Positions 23,031-36,081 of a stretch of 64,000 bases of DNA are shown piece by piece (position 1 is the first letter of the stretch; each line of letters opens with the position of its first letter). Both the position numbers and the translations under genes were made by a program. Below the pieces are notes generated by a model, which saw only the letters and a program-made list of their open reading frames with translations, was not told the origin of the DNA and ran no database searches. Location of the stretch: positions 129,304,568-129,368,567 of the forward strand of contig NC_067283.1 of NCBI RefSeq assembly GCF_020740795.1, read 5' to 3'. The stretch comes from Apus apus. Its lineage: Eukaryota > Chordata > Aves > Apodiformes > Apodidae.

Positions 23031-24878
23031 CATAAGTGAACAAACGTAGAGAACCTGTCACCAAAATCCTCACAAGAACTTCTCTCCAGCATAAAATGGT
23101 ACGTGGGCTTATCACAAGTTCACACTTTGCAGTTAGACTCTTGTGCAATGGATAACCTTTCCAAGGAAGACTTACATATTACGTCAACCCAGAAATGAAG
23201 AAAAATTTCCCTGGCATTCATTTCCTGAACGGTGAGTTCAATTAAGATAAAGATTAATAGAACTATCCAGTTCTTCTTCCTGACCTCTATTCTCCCTTAT
23301 TATTTGCTCATATGAAGAGGCTATAATTAGGTCTTGCAATTGTTCCTCAGCAGACTTAAAACCTGTTCTAACATTATGCTCAGACCTGTTTCAACTGGAA
23401 AACTGTTTATGAATTCATAATGAAAAAAGAGAGACCACTTTGGTCATGGAACAGAAGATGATATACTGTGGGTAACTGTGTTACTTTTAAGTAGACAGCT
23501 CTGATTAAAGGGAAATTTATTTAGAAGAAAAAAAGAAAGAAGACTAGTGTGTTAATTTGAAGTCATCCTAAGATACTCAGACAGCACTTTGATGGGGGAA
23601 AGAGAAAAGCATGTTCACTTGCAAACTGTTCATTTTGCACAGTTTGTGATCTTGTCTCACACTTCTCTGCCAACTCCATGTGTTAGAACATTTTATGATT
23701 ACTCCACTGCTGTTTTATAAGGGCTTGATGTGTCCTAGGTTGACATGAGCGGGTAGACTGTGATGAGAGATCTTCCCTGGGAGATTAGATAATAATGCCC
23801 TTCATGGAGTCAGCGTTATTTATAGAAGTCCAGATAGTTTATAGAAGAGTATCAGTAAATGACAGCTTTAGGATTTTCTGACTCTTCAAAGAAAAGCCCT
23901 GCAAGCAACAGCTGTGTCAAATGTAATATCATAGAAAAAACAGTGATGAAAATACAGGCGCTGGCTTTGTTGAAAAATTCCCATGGACCCTCCAATGTCA
24001 GCCACTTCCTCTTCCAAACCACAGCATCTCATACAGTCACGTAGCACCTCGTGACAGTTGCTTACACCGAGCGTTTGATGTATTTTAAGTTTACTGGGCA
24101 ACTGGATGCTCCGCTGCTGTCCCCCTTCCTCTTTCAGTATGATGGTAAAGGGCTGTGTTGCCTTCATGCCATCAATGGTTCACTCATGCTATGAGACTTT
24201 CCAGCCACCTAAACGTACAAGTGCAATGGGTGCATGTTCAAAGCCACCATGGCTCCATACCAAGAAGTAAGAGGTTTTTAGACCACAAGTCTTGCTATTT
24301 TTTTTAATCCAAACCACAAGCCAAAGCCATTTTGGGTATGTCCCTATCCCAGTGTGGATTACAGTGTCATGGTTCCCCAAGCTCTCTCGCAGTGTTCATC
24401 CAACATTGAGCTCTTCAGGACACACACTTCAGTTTGGAGCTCAAAGCAATGTAGCTATGTTGCCTGAGCTGATGGACCCAAGTTCTCAGCAGGGTTCAGT
24501 GCTAACATCATGTAGCTGTGTTGCTCCTAATCCCAGAATGGTCTCAGTTTTGTCCAGTGAGGATGTCAATGCACTACAGCATATTAAATATTAAAAAGAT
24601 ATCCTCAGGACATTTTTTAAAAGCCAATATATAAGCCCTGTTTTTATAATCTGGTGTGGTTTGAGGCTTTGTAGATACATATGACAAGAGGCAGTCACTG
24701 CTTTTTTGAACACATACACTGAAACAGCAAAAAAATGCATTGACAGTATGCAATAAACAAGTGATTAAAGCAGAGAGGTAGATATTAACTACATTTTTTT
24801 CTTAAGAGGTGGGTTCTCATGAGTCCTGTAGCATCATTCAGTATTCAAGGACCTGGAAAATTTGCAGCAAAGTACTAA

Positions 24879-25325
24879 AATAGAATAGATTATTTCAGCT
24901 GGAAGGGACCACAACTGCCTGACCAATTCAGGGCTGACCAAGTTGTAGCATGTTATTAAGGGCATTGTCCAAATGCCTGTCAAACAAAGACAGGCTTGGG
25001 TCATTGATCACCTCTCTAGGAAGCCTGTTCCAGTGTTTGATCACCCTTTTGGAAAATAAATGCTTCCTAATGTCAGGTATTAACCTCCCCTGATGCAGCT
25101 TTAAACTGTTCCCATGCTGTCCTGTCACTGGGTAGCAGGGAGAAGAGATCAGCATCTCCCACTTCACATCCCCTCTTCAGGAAGCTGTAGAGAGCAATGA
25201 GGTCACTCCTCAGCCTCCTTGTCTCTGAACTAGACAAGCCCAAAGTCCTTAGCTGCTCCTCACAGGACACTCCTTCCAGACCTTTCAGCAGCTTTGTTGC
25301 TTTCTTCTGTCTGGGAAGACCCAAG
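24879..25325 (-). mobile_element. Older CR1 LINE fragment, 3' end
   Basis: On the + strand it begins AATAGAATAGATTATTTCAG and GGAAGGGACC. The - strand then encodes CR1 ORF2 C-terminal codons ([27 protein letters not shown], and further up LRTLGLSSSETRRLRSDLI) in two overlapping frames, so it is frameshifted. It is a different and older subfamily than its intact neighbour, with which it shares orientation. Its 5' end near 25325 is approximate. Confidence 0.88.
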
Positions 25326-25340
25326 AACAGAGAGAAAGGT

Positions 25341-25380
25341 TTGAGTGGTATTTGGGTGCCTTGAGTGGTATTTGGGTATT
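25341..25380. repeat. Two tandem 20-bp units
   Basis: TTGAGTGGTATTTGGGT is repeated at 25341 and 25361, with the unit's last three bases differing. It lies in the 285-bp gap between two CR1 copies. No other feature is seen in that gap. Confidence 0.8.
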
Positions 25381-25610
25381 TGGACCAGGGATAAAACAGA
25401 CAGAATTTTTCCTCTGCATAAACGGTGTCTCTGAGACCATGAGAAACACACCAAAGCTGACAAGCTTCACAGAAAGCAGAGGCAGGGTCTCTTCCCTGGA
25501 TGCTAAACTACTAGCCTAAAGGCCAGTTCCAAAGGTTTGGATCAGTCCAGTAAGGTGGGAGGACTCCACCTACAGGGTTGATCATTGTAAGAAGTGAAAC
25601 CCATGACTAG

Positions 25611-28600
25611 TCATAGAATCATAGAATCATAGAATCCTAGGGGTTGGAAGGGACCTCGAAAGATCATCTAGTCCAACCCCCCTGCCAGAGCAGGGTCACC
25701 TAGAGTACATCACACAGGAAGGCATCCAGGCGGGTTTTGAATGTCTCCAGCGAAGGAGACTCCACAACCTCTCTGGGCAGCCTGTTCCAGTGCTCTGTCA
25801 CTCTTACAGTAAAAAAATTTTTCCTGATATTCATCTTAAACCTCCTATGCTCCAACTTGTATCCATTACCCCTTGTCCTATCACTAGTCTTCACTGAAAA
25901 AAGCTTAACTCCATCGTCTTGACACTCACCCTTTACATATTTGTAAACATTGATGAGGTCCCCCCTCAGTCTCCTTTTCTCCAAACTAAAGAGACCCAGC
26001 TCCCTCAGCCTTTCCTCATAAGGGAGATGTTCCACTCCCTTAATCATCCTTGTGGCTCTGCGCTGGACTCTTTCAAGCACTTCCCTGTCCTTCTTGAACT
26101 GAGGGGCCCAGAACTGGACACAATATTCCAGATGCGGCCTCACCAAGGCAGAATAGAGGGGGAGGAGAACCTCTCTTGACCTACTAACCACACCCTTTCT
26201 AATACACCCCAGGATGCCATTGGCCTTCTTAGCCACAAGGGCACACTGCTGACTCATGGTCATCCTCCTGTCTACCATGACCCCCAGGTCCCTTTCACCT
26301 ACACTGCTCTCCAGCAGGTCAGCCCCCAACCTGTACTGGTGCATGGCGTTTTTCTTCCCCAAATGCAAAACTCTACACTTGCTCTTGTTAAACTTCATCA
26401 GGTTTTTCCCCGCCCAAGTCTCCAGCCTGTCTAAGTCTCTCTGAATGGCAGCACAGCCTTCTGGTGTGTCAGCCACTCCTCCCAGCTTGGTGTCATCAGC
26501 AAACTTGCTGAGGGTACATTCTGTGCCCTCATCCAGGTCGTTGATGAAGATATTGAACAACACCGGTCCCAGTACTGACCCCTGAGGGACTCCACTAGTC
26601 ACAGGCCTCCAACTAGATTCTGCCCCATTGACTACAACTCTCTGACTTCTTCCTTTCAACCAGTTCTTGATCCACCTCACTGCCTGATCATCAAACCCAT
26701 ACTTGATCAACTTATCTACAAGGATGCTGTGGGAGACGGTGTCAAATGCTTTACTGAAATCAAGATAGACCACATCTACCGCTCTACCATCATCTATCCA
26801 CCTAGTAATTTCCTCATAGAAGGCTATGAGGTTAGTCAAACATGACTTACCCTTGGTAAAACCATGTTGACTGCTCTTGATGACCCCCATCTCCTTGATA
26901 TGTCTAGAGATAGTGCCAAGGACAAGTTGTTCCATTACCTTTCCAGGGATGGAGGTGAGGCTGACCGGTCTATAGTTACCCGGGTCCTCCTTCTTGCCCT
27001 TCTTGTAGACTGGAGTGACGTTTGCTATCCTCCAGTCCTCAGGCACCTCTCCAGTTACCCATGACTTACCGAAGATGATGGAGAGTGGACTAGCAATGAC
27101 CTCCGCCAGCTCCCTCAGCACCCTTGGATGCATTTCATCCGGACCCATCGATTTATGGACGTCCAGATTATGCAACTGATCCCTAACCCAATCCTCATCT
27201 ACTATGTCCTCACCTATCTTGACTACTTCTGGGGTTATATGAATCTGGGGCTCATGGGAAAAGCCTGCAGGAGTAAAGACAGAGGCAAAGAAGGCATTCA
27301 GCACCTCTGCCTTCTTCATATCCTCTGTCACCAGGGCACCCACCTCATTCAGCAGTGGGCCTATATTACCTCTGGTATTAGCTTTGTTGGCTATGTATTT
27401 GAAAAAGCCCTTTCTACTGTCCTTAACCCGACTTGCAAGGTTAAGTTCCAAGGAGGCCTTAGCTTTCCTAGTTGCCTCCCTACATTCCCTGACAACATTC
27501 CTATATTCCTCCCAGGTGACCAGTCCCTCCTTCCATGATCTATAGATTTTCCTCTTCCACTTGAGTTTCCCCAGCAGTTCCTTTTTTAACCACGCTGGTC
27601 TCCTAGCTCCCTTACTAGATTTTCTACCCATTGGGACACACTGATGCTGTGCTTGCAAGAAGTGGTCCTTGAATATTGTCCAGCTATCTTGAGCCCCTTT
27701 ACCTTCTAGCACTCTGTCCCATGGGACTTCCCTTAACAATTGGTTGAGGAGGCCGAAGTTTGCTCTGTAGAAGTCCAGGGTTCTGGTCCTGCTGGAAATT
27801 CTGTTCCTCCCACACAGGATCCTGAACTCCACCATCTCATGGTCGCTGCAGCCAAGGTTGCCATTGACCACCACTGCTTCAATAAGGCCCTCCTTGTTGG
27901 TGAGCACAAGATCCAGCAGCGCTCCTCTTCTAGTCGGCTCATCCACCATTTGCATTAAGAAGTTGTCATCAATGCATTGGAGGAACCTCCTAGACTGTGA
28001 AAGGCTGGCTGTATAAGTCTTCCAGCAGATATCGGGATAGTTAAAATCTCCCATGAGGACCAAGGACTGCAGTTGTGAGGCTGCTTTCAGCTGCCTGTAG
28101 AAAGCCTCATCAACTTCCTCATCTTGATCAGGAGGTCTGTAGTAGATCCCCACAACTGTGTCACCCATACTACCCTGTCCTTTAATTCTTACCCACAGAA
28201 TTTCAACTCGCCCCTCATCAGCCCCTGTACAAAACTCAATACATTCTAGTTGCTCTCTCACATAAAGAGCAACTCCACCACCTCGCTTCACCAACCGATC
28301 TTTCCTAAAAAGCACATAGCCATCCATGGCCACATTCCAGTCGTGTGAGCTGTCCCACCATGTCTCTGTTATTGCTACCAGATCATAACCCTTAGACCGC
28401 ACACAGACCTCTAACTCTTCCTGTTTATTCCCCACGCTGCGTGCATTGGTGTACAGGCATTTCAGGAAGCAAGTAGAGCACATCGGTGGGACTAAATCCT
28501 CCTTAGCCCATCCTCCTACAGGCCCTGGTATGTTCCTCTTGGGCTTGTCCCTAACAGACCCAGTTTTCTCCCCTTCCCCCTTCACATCTAGTTTAAAGCT

Positions 28601-28740
28601 CTCTCAATGAGCCCTGCTAAGTCCTGCCCCAAAAGCCTTTTCCCCCTCTGGGACAGGTGCATCCCACCCGCCCATCAGGCCAGGTGTCTCATAGAGCAGC
28701 CCATGATCAAAAAAAGCCAAAGCCCTAGCGCAGGATTGTC
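25611..28740 (-). mobile_element. Near-complete CR1 LINE with intact ORF2
   Basis: The element runs from three 3' ATTCTATG-type octamers at about 25611-25636, through a short 3' UTR (ending GGTTGGAAGGGACC in inverse) and the complete ORF2, into the end of ORF1. Upstream of ORF2 an ORF1-frame stretch at 28588-28662 reads MHLSQRGKRLL...ALN and stops with TAG. It corresponds to the tail of the CR1 ORF1 esterase, but a TGA lies in frame just before it and the D of the expected D-x-x-H is G. Further 5' the frame is broken, and homology fades between about 28690 and 28860. ORF1 is therefore truncated and inactive. Compared with the other copies it is strikingly undamaged in ORF2. Confidence 0.95.
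25700..28585 (-). CDS. CR1 ORF2: endonuclease/reverse transcriptase, fully open frame (about 961 codons)
   Basis: This is the non-LTR retrotransposon polyprotein that nicks target DNA and reverse transcribes CR1 RNA. N-terminal APE-type endonuclease, about residues 43-252: [12 protein letters not shown], catalytic Glu74 in [19 protein letters not shown] at 179-182, and CSDHE at 246-250. Reverse transcriptase, about 475-745: [10 protein letters not shown] (from 481), [36 protein letters not shown] (Asp609), [13 protein letters not shown], and FADD at 695-698. The C-terminal region ends FLCDVL. All core catalytic residues are present and there is no stop or frameshift. The frame is open from 28603 and has no early ATG: the listed start is GTG, and the first in-frame ATG is codon 35 (28483), giving 927 residues. 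The small open frames on the + strand here are shadows. Confidence 0.95.
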   Translation of the reverse strand: MKGEGEKTGSVRDKPKRNIPGPVGGWAKEDLVPPMCSTCFLKCLYTNARSVGNKQEELEVCVRSKGYDLVAITETWWDSSHDWNVAMDGYVLFRKDRLVKRGGGVALYVREQLECIEFCTGADEGRVEILWVRIKGQGSMGDTVVGIYYRPPDQDEEVDEAFYRQLKAASQLQSLVLMGDFNYPDICWKTYTASLSQSRRFLQCIDDNFLMQMVDEPTRRGALLDLVLTNKEGLIEAVVVNGNLGCSDHEMVEFRILCGRNRISSRTRTLDFYRANFGLLNQLLREVPWDRVLEGKGAQDSWTIFKDHFLQAQHQCVPMGRKSSKGARRPAWLKKELLGKLKWKRKIYRSWKEGLVTWEEYRNVVRECREATRKAKASLELNLASRVKDSRKGFFKYIANKANTRGNIGPLLNEVGALVTEDMKKAEVLNAFFASVFTPAGFSHEPQIHITPEVVKIGEDIVDEDWVRDQLHNLDVHKSMGPDEMHPRVLRELAEVIASPLSIIFGKSWVTGEVPEDWRIANVTPVYKKGKKEDPGNYRPVSLTSIPGKVMEQLVLGTISRHIKEMGVIKSSQHGFTKGKSCLTNLIAFYEEITRWIDDGRAVDVVYLDFSKAFDTVSHSILVDKLIKYGFDDQAVRWIKNWLKGRSQRVVVNGAESSWRPVTSGVPQGSVLGPVLFNIFINDLDEGTECTLSKFADDTKLGGVADTPEGCAAIQRDLDRLETWAGKNLMKFNKSKCRVLHLGKKNAMHQYRLGADLLESSVGERDLGVMVDRRMTMSQQCALVAKKANGILGCIRKGVVSRSREVLLPLYSALVRPHLEYCVQFWAPQFKKDREVLERVQRRATRMIKGVEHLPYEERLRELGLFSLEKRRLRGDLINVYKYVKGECQDDGVKLFSVKTSDRTRGNGYKLEHRRFKMNIRKNFFTVRVTEHWNRLPREVVESPSLETFKTRLDAFLCDVL

Positions 28741-29306
28741 TTTGCTGATCCTGTGCCACCCCATATTATAGAGGGAAACGAAGGCTAGTTGGACCTTCTC
28801 TCACTCTGCTACACTGTTAGGCCTAATCCAGTGCACCTAAGAAGGGAAGGACAGTGGAAGCAGTGTGCCCTTCCCCCCCCCCCAAAAAAAAAGCGAATGG
28901 TCCTGATTTTGGAAAACTGTAGCAGCATAATATTTTTTTGGAGTTACTCAAATGTCATGGAATAACTTTATCTTTCTTCTGCCTAAACTTCTCTTCAACC
29001 AGCTGGCTTGAACTTGATGCCAGAAGAATATAAGGCCGTTTAACGGGATGATACTCACATCAAGTGATGCAGGATATTGTGATTTTGATTATGCAACTCT
29101 TCACCACTTTATTGATCATATTTATTCCACTATAGTCTAATTACATTATTCTCAAATGACAGTTTAAGTAATACAATCCTTGAATCAAAACCAAAAGGCC
29201 TTTAGATGCTTGCAATGAATGTCTTTTAATTTTTTCAGTCATTAGTAATCATACCTGAGAGTGAAGATAAAATGCTAAGGAAAATGAGAGCAGCATTTTG
29301 CAGGGG

Positions 29307-29345
29307 AAAAAAAAAAAAGGAAAAAAAAAAAAGAAAAAAGAAGAT
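29307..29345. repeat. Purine tract, mostly A
   Basis: A runs interrupted by GG and G, all purine for about 39 bp. Confidence 0.9.
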
Positions 29346-32300
29346 AAAAACAAGGACTGAAAAAATTACTGTCCTCACTCAAAAAATATTCCTGGGAGAT
29401 GCTTGAAAGGCAGCATTTTGCAGATGAGTTTAAAAGAGGGGGATAACATAATTTCCTCCTAATCTTTGTAGAAGTGCATCAGACTCTTACATGTTATTTG
29501 ACTAATAATGAAAATCATGCCCAGGCAGCATTTTGAAAATGAAGTATTTAAGATTATTTTAGAGACATAAACAAGTACTTACTGAATGATAAAGCCTCCA
29601 GTTTAAAAATGCAGCAATCCCAGAATGAGTAAAATATCCCTGCTGAGAATTCTTGTTCTGCTCTGAGTTTTAATCTCTGGAGAAGAACTCATCAAGAACT
29701 CACATCATCAAGGGTGTGGGGGAAGCAATAAAAAATTGAGGGCCTGATCATAAAAACTCTGATGTGTCTAATCAATGACATGAGTAATCCCATCCCTTAA
29801 TTTAAGTTCAATTGACTTGTCACACTCCCCACACAGGAAAGGCCATTCTCCTTCCATGAGGAGTGGAGTTAGGAGACCGAGTACCTGAAAGGTCAGGTGT
29901 TCTATTCCTTTGGATTTCAGTTTAGGGATTTATCCGAAGAAATAGTGGGAATGGGCTGAGGTGGAGGAATCACCTGTAGTAGAGGTGGCTAGATGAAATG
30001 CTCTTCATTTTTCCTTCAGCTTCACAGAGGTTTCCCAAAGATATGAAGGTGAAACAAAGACTGCACTACTTCTGTTAGCACAGCACATGCGTGGAGGACT
30101 ATTTTCAGGCCCTCATAGTCCAGGTGCTAGTTTTGAGTTTATGACAATCTCAGTGGCTCAAGGATACGAAAACCAGGAAGTGTGCAGGCTCCTGGTTTTC
30201 AAGGGTTCTGGAGTGCCCTATAGAGTGCTCAATAGAGAGGTCACCAGTGAAGAGCTGGTCTATGCATGACCTCCATACTAGGACCTTGACTTTCTCGATG
30301 TCTTACAAGCTCACAGTCTAGCAGGTACTGGCATAAATGTGGCCTTGCTGAAAACTCTTTTCCAGAGAGAGGTAGATTTGTCACTCCAGAGGTGGCAGCT
30401 GTCTCAATAAGAGTGAGCTTTGCTGGTGGGACTGTTCATGTGAAGAAAGCTGACCATGCTCTTGAGTGATTTGCAGGATCCAACTCTTAATTTCTGTCAA
30501 GTAAGGTTCTATTTCTATCTAGTTATGTAATCCTTGTAAAGACCCCAGGTAAATGGAAATGTCAGAGCATTCCTATGCAAAAATCCATTCTTTTTTTTCT
30601 CAGAGGAATGTGCAAGCACTGAGCATCTATCTTGATTAAAGGAAGAAAGGGGACTGTGAAAATATCCTTGCCTTTCAGAAAGAAAAAGAGCAAACTGGAA
30701 AAAAGTCTAAGCTTGTGGAATTTTGGAATATTGAGATTATTTTCATTCTGAGGAATATTTATGTCAGTGTAATAGTGACCTGGTCTGTCATGCAGTCACC
30801 ACACTGTGTTTAATAAAATTATATGATAATAACAAAATAAATGAATAATGTTTTATTAGGCTCTGGGCCTCATATCTAACTGCATGACAAATGTCAACCT
30901 CATATCATGGGAAGGAAAAGCTTTTCTTCCTCCGGTGTATTGTGCTTTCAGTAGTATAAACCTTTGTAAAACTGTTTATTTTTGTCATTCTAAGACCATT
31001 TTTCTCAGAGAGGATATGAAATACAAAACCAATATACCAATTATCATTCAAAACAAATAATCCACATTAAGCCAAACAAAATATTTTTTATTTAGTTAGA
31101 AGTTGCTTTTTCTTTGACTTCAACTTCTTGCTCTTTAATCAAAACTGTACCTTTTGAAGTGTTGGCTTTTAGTAACAGGGAAAAACTGTATCATATGTCT
31201 GCTCTAGCCAAAAAACTGCTGTGCATTTCAGACACAATACATTTGCTTATGGTTTCTTACAGGAACTAGACATTCCCTCTAGGGTTGGAAAAAAGCTTTA
31301 TTAAAAGATGTTTCAAGAACTCAAATGAAGCTAATTGCCCAAGAGGGTTAGGGAACCAAGTAAAAAGCAGGCCTTTCATAGGCAGCCATCATTACAAGTC
31401 AGTGCATTCCCAGGAACTGAAGAAGTAATGACACCAGACTCTTAGGAAATTCACTTCCAGCAAGTTTGATTAGGCAAGACAGCAAGTCTAATCTGCATTT
31501 AATGAGGATTCAGGAATAACTTAAGCACCCAACTGTAAGGTAGCAGGGTACTGACAGAAACATGTACATGCTCTGTGCATATCTTGTGACCTAGCTAATT
31601 ACAGATACCTGAAAAAGTTATTATGCTTTTTCCATCCAGTTTCAAAATCTGTTCTCTGCTTGTTATTGGCATCCTGTTATTTCTGTAGTAGGCCAACAGG
31701 TATTTATGCCTCCATGGAGCCCCAGTGGAATTAGTGTGTATTCACAGTGATATCTGCTAATCAATAAGAAGATTTTGAGCTGTCTGAACATCCCAAGTAA
31801 AGAGTTCTAAAGACATGATAAAATATAAATGGAAGATTAGGACATTTTCCTATTATAGCAAAAAATAATTTCCTTTTAAGAGATTGTTCTTAGATACATG
31901 TTTTTTCAACTAGAAATAATGTGTGAATGTTGGCAGCACTGCAAAATATTACCAAGGGAACACTGTATTAACCTGCACAACCTACAGTGACACCATCCAA
32001 GAATCAGTCCCTTCCTGGAGTCTTGAAACCCTGTAGCACCTTCCTTTTGATTTACCATGAAAAAGTTGCTGAGGCATATTTAAGGCTGACTATATGTCAA
32101 GGTTGCAGTAGGGAAGAGAGGTGTTCAAGAGACAGATAGTTATCACCCATGCTTTTCAGTCTTTTGTACTTCTGTCACTGAAATTCAAGCACAGAATTCA
32201 TTCAGCAGGTACCACTGACACTTTCCTCTCTGCACCTTACTTTGGGTCTCATACAACAACTTTCACTTTCCCTCCAGCCTCAGTTAGGACTCCAATACAG

Positions 32301-34296
32301 TGAACTAGACCTATGATATACTCCTAGGATAGATTTCCATCTCCTGTTCCCTATCTTGAGAATACAGATCCTGGGATAACTGGGGCATTTGGCAGTGGTT
32401 ATTGCAGCCTGTGTGACAAGAAAAAAACCTACTGCCAAAGCAATATAGAGGTAACCTACAACAGAGCAGCTGAGGGAAGGTAAGTTGCTCTACTGTCATG
32501 GTTAGCAGATTATTATTTCCATGTTTGTTTTGCTGTGCATTTCTGTTTTGCTGTCTGAGTTTCCTCAGTGCTCTATACATCAATGTGGATAAAATCAAAG
32601 CATTTGGAGTAGCTATTACCTGCATTTTACAATGGAGGGAATGAAAGCAACCACAGAAATAAAAGTGATCTCTAAAGTCATACTCTTTATGATCAGAAAT
32701 ACAGCCCAAGGCTCATACATTAACTGTGATATTATTCCTACTTCCTAGCAGTCAGAAATGAGCTACTGATTGCAAGAGCAAGAGACGTGCTTGAAAGAAT
32801 GAGGGCTCTCTGCACTTTGAAGCAGGCAAGGCAACTTGGGTTAGACCCAGACAGTAGCACCACTGCTCAGGCAGTCTCTGCTGAAACAATAATCTCTGCA
32901 CCAAGGAGCTTTCCTCCTTTTTGCTGCTGTATATACCACCAGCCTCGTGAAGATTATGACTCAAGATCTCTGCAGACTTTTAAGGTTGAAAATATCCTCA
33001 ACAGCTTCAGCTCTTGCAAAGCATATTAAGATGTAAGTGAAACCTGCTGCAACAAGCTCAGGCTGGATATGCGAAGATTGCAAGGGTGGCACACTGCTTA
33101 GTATTTCTATTATAAATCCTTTGTTCCACGGGATTGAAATGCAACTGTAATTAATCACTGAAGGATGGAGCTAGGCAAGAAGGCATTTCAGAGAAGTAAG
33201 TAGTATTTTTCTTCCAGCAAATCTGAAAATATTGCACATCTACGTGAAATACTGGGCAGATTACTCCAGAGCCTGAGATTATTTAATTTTCCATGTAAAT
33301 ATAAATAGATGTAAGAGTATACAACAGGGATTTGTAGCAATGGAATTTCACCAAATAAAAATGCTATGACCTAATTAGATCCTGTCTACCTCTGTTTCCA
33401 TGTCTCTGTCAAAGGTTCTTTATTTATCCTTTCCCCCACTTATGAGTCCTGTAAGGCTTTCTGCACACAAAATCCAGGCTTTTTCTCATGGCTATAAACT
33501 ACACCAGTACCACAGAATTCCTTCACAGAGCGTCATTTGTGGTGCTCCCTAATTTTAGGCTTTAAAACATGGTCCAGGAAATGCATACACTTTAAATTAA
33601 ACTTTTTGACTGTGGTTCTGACTCCTGCTGGTGTTCTGGTAGAAGCTGTGCTGTCAATGATGTCTGTCAGTAACTTTCTCAGTGCTTTATTCCACCTGCG
33701 GTCACTGGTCATCTGTGAGTCCTGCATCCAGATCGCCTGGTTAAATCTGTTCCCCAACCACACCAAGAAAAAGGGGAAAAAAAAAAGAAAAAATATACTC
33801 TGTTCAAACTAGTTCTAGAAGGGATCAGCAGGCAGGAGTATTTTTACCTGAGATTTTGTTCTTAGTTGTTCTGCAAAGAGAAAATCTCTGGTAAATTCAC
33901 TGATGGCAAAGTAACCATGAGATGAATGTTAACCCAGATGGTGACACAAGCACAGGAAACATTTGGTCTGTTGTATGGCACCTAATCAGACACTGGAAGA
34001 AGATGATGGTTGACTTCGTGATTATTTATAACAAGTAAAGGTGGACCCTGCAGCTGAAGCAACTACAGCCTCTGCTAAGTGCTCCACACCTAGAATTCAG
34101 GTTTTTTTCAACAGATTCATAATTCCCAATGAAAACTCAGTTATATTTTATCTATTCAAAGTGAATGGCTTGTTCTGATTGGGACTCTATGACCATGTAA
34201 AATCTAATATTTCTTATGCTAAAATATTTTAAATATTAATCTATGAACATGTGCTGAAGCAAGCTTGGGATTTGTAAGCTTTAAATGGTTATTAGG

Positions 34297-34370
34297 TTGT
34301 TTTTTTGTTTTGTTTTGTTTTGTTTTTGTTTGTTTGTTTGTTTTTTGGGTTTTTTTTGGGTTTTTTTTGT
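34297..34370. repeat. T/G-rich simple repeat (TTTTG and TTTG units)
   Basis: Begins with T runs and TTTTG units, then four TTTG units, then TTTTTTGGG-type units. Only T and G for about 70 bp. Confidence 0.92.
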
Positions 34371-36065
34371 CAGTTTAATGTTCCACACCTGGGCTTATTA
34401 TGGGCTAGGCCAGGGTTTCATCAGGACAGCGAAAGCAATAAAGAATAACATACACTAGACGGAGACAAATAAAAATGTTTAAATATGTCAGTATACAATA
34501 AAAGCTCTTGAATATAGCAAACCAAGCGCAGAGGAGCCAACCAAAGACAAAGAGATGGCAATAACTGCCTTACTTTCTCAAGGTAACTGACAGGAAATTT
34601 TCTGCAATGAAATTATTCTTTTGTCCATAAAGATAAAACATTATCAGTGTTCTGAAAAACTCAGGACACTAACTTTCAAGCATTCCTCAGTACTTGATGG
34701 TGTTCATCCCAGAAATCAAGAAAAAAGTACAAAGGACCTTTACACGGCATCAGTTGTAAAGAGGCGGCCATTGATTCCAGTAGGAAAACTGTTCTTAAAC
34801 AGATAGCATTACATTTCCCAGTGTATTGAGCTGATAACAAAATAATTAATTTATTATTGAAAGTAGCTATTTTTTTTCCATACTTCTTGTCCTTATATTT
34901 TGGAATATGCATGGGCTGGAATTACTGTTATACTGGGGTTTAGTAATAAAAAATGGGATTTTGTAAACCCTGCTGAAAGTCACTAATTTAAATCCAATCG
35001 AAATAGAAAAAAACCAACAAACCAACAAACAGTAATGTGAGAAAAAACATTGTTTGCTACCCAAACAAGCAACAGAGAACATTTTTTCTCATCTTACTGT
35101 TTTGCTGCCTCTTCTTCATCACTGTAGACTAATATTTATAATTGCATTCAATATTAATTCAGACCTATGGTAACATTTCTGAGATAGGACAGGGACTGAA
35201 ATGCTAAAAAAGAATTCATTAAAGTAAGTAGACTTGTGTCCTCACCCTGTGTGAACATGAAGGGAGGTCTACCTCCTGTTTTTTTCAGGGGGACATAAAA
35301 TCAGTTTCTTTCAAGACCCTTCCCTCCTAAAATCCCATTCAGACATCATGAACAGTGAAGCTTTCCAAGATGAGGTCTTGTACGTTCCACTAGTACTACA
35401 CAAAATTAACACCAGTTTCCGAGTTTTCATTTGAATGCAGCAAAAAGTTGCAGTGGGAGTAAATTACTTTCTGCAAAATTGAACATGATGAGGCATGCAA
35501 GGGCTTTTAACAGGGCTTTGAATCATCTTAGTCATCTTCACACTTTCCCCACTGTTTGGCAAGTGGTACAGGACGTCTCTCATTTCTAAAGGTCTGTTGC
35601 AGGCTGCCTGGTACTGCTTGTGATTCAGCCTGCTTTTTGCAGAGACAGGTTTTTTTGCAACCTACACACCAGGGAGGCTGTGAAACAACTACATTTCCCT
35701 CACGCTCTGAGCCCTGAAGTTGAGTGGCAGTTCTCAGAAATAAATCACTACGGAAATCATTAAAATACTCAGGTATCTTAACAGGGATTTGCTTGATTTT
35801 TCTGCAGAGAAACAAAAACAAACAACAAACCACCCCACCCCCCTCCCCCCGAAAAACAGCCAAGGTCCATTAGCCTGTATTTGCCTGTATTTCTCTATAT
35901 TTATCTTTCAAATGCTGCAGTGGTGAGAACAATTGTTAGAACTAGTATCTCTAGAGACCACAACCATCAGACTTAGTGACACCTGACTAAAAGTATCTCA
36001 AGGTATAGCAACATTATTCAGTAAAACAGTAAACTTAATTTATAGGGAATTTTTTTCTCTGGCAA

Positions 36066-36081
36066 TTTTTTTTTTTTTTTT
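36066..36081. repeat. T16 tract
   Basis: Homopolymer of T, intergenic. Confidence 0.9.

Larger units (their letters stand above)
22476..24878. other. Intergenic stretch between two CR1 copies
   Basis: AT-rich apart from a mixed stretch at about 23850-24560, which contains two short open frames (93 codons at 23886-24167 on the - strand, 100 codons at 24292-24594 on the +). Neither resembles a known protein. Confidence 0.65.

Noticed and set aside
25611..25640. Tandem ATTCTATG-type octamers as a CRISPR-like or satellite array
   Set aside because: These are the normal short 3' terminal repeats of CR1 and occur at the ends of several copies in this window.
27128..27538. 136-codon + strand frame inside the large CR1
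   Set aside because: It is the antisense shadow of the intact ORF2 reverse-transcriptase region.
32311..32709. 132-codon - strand open frame
   Set aside because: No recognisable homology, codon pattern or splice context; length is within chance for 64 kb on six frames.
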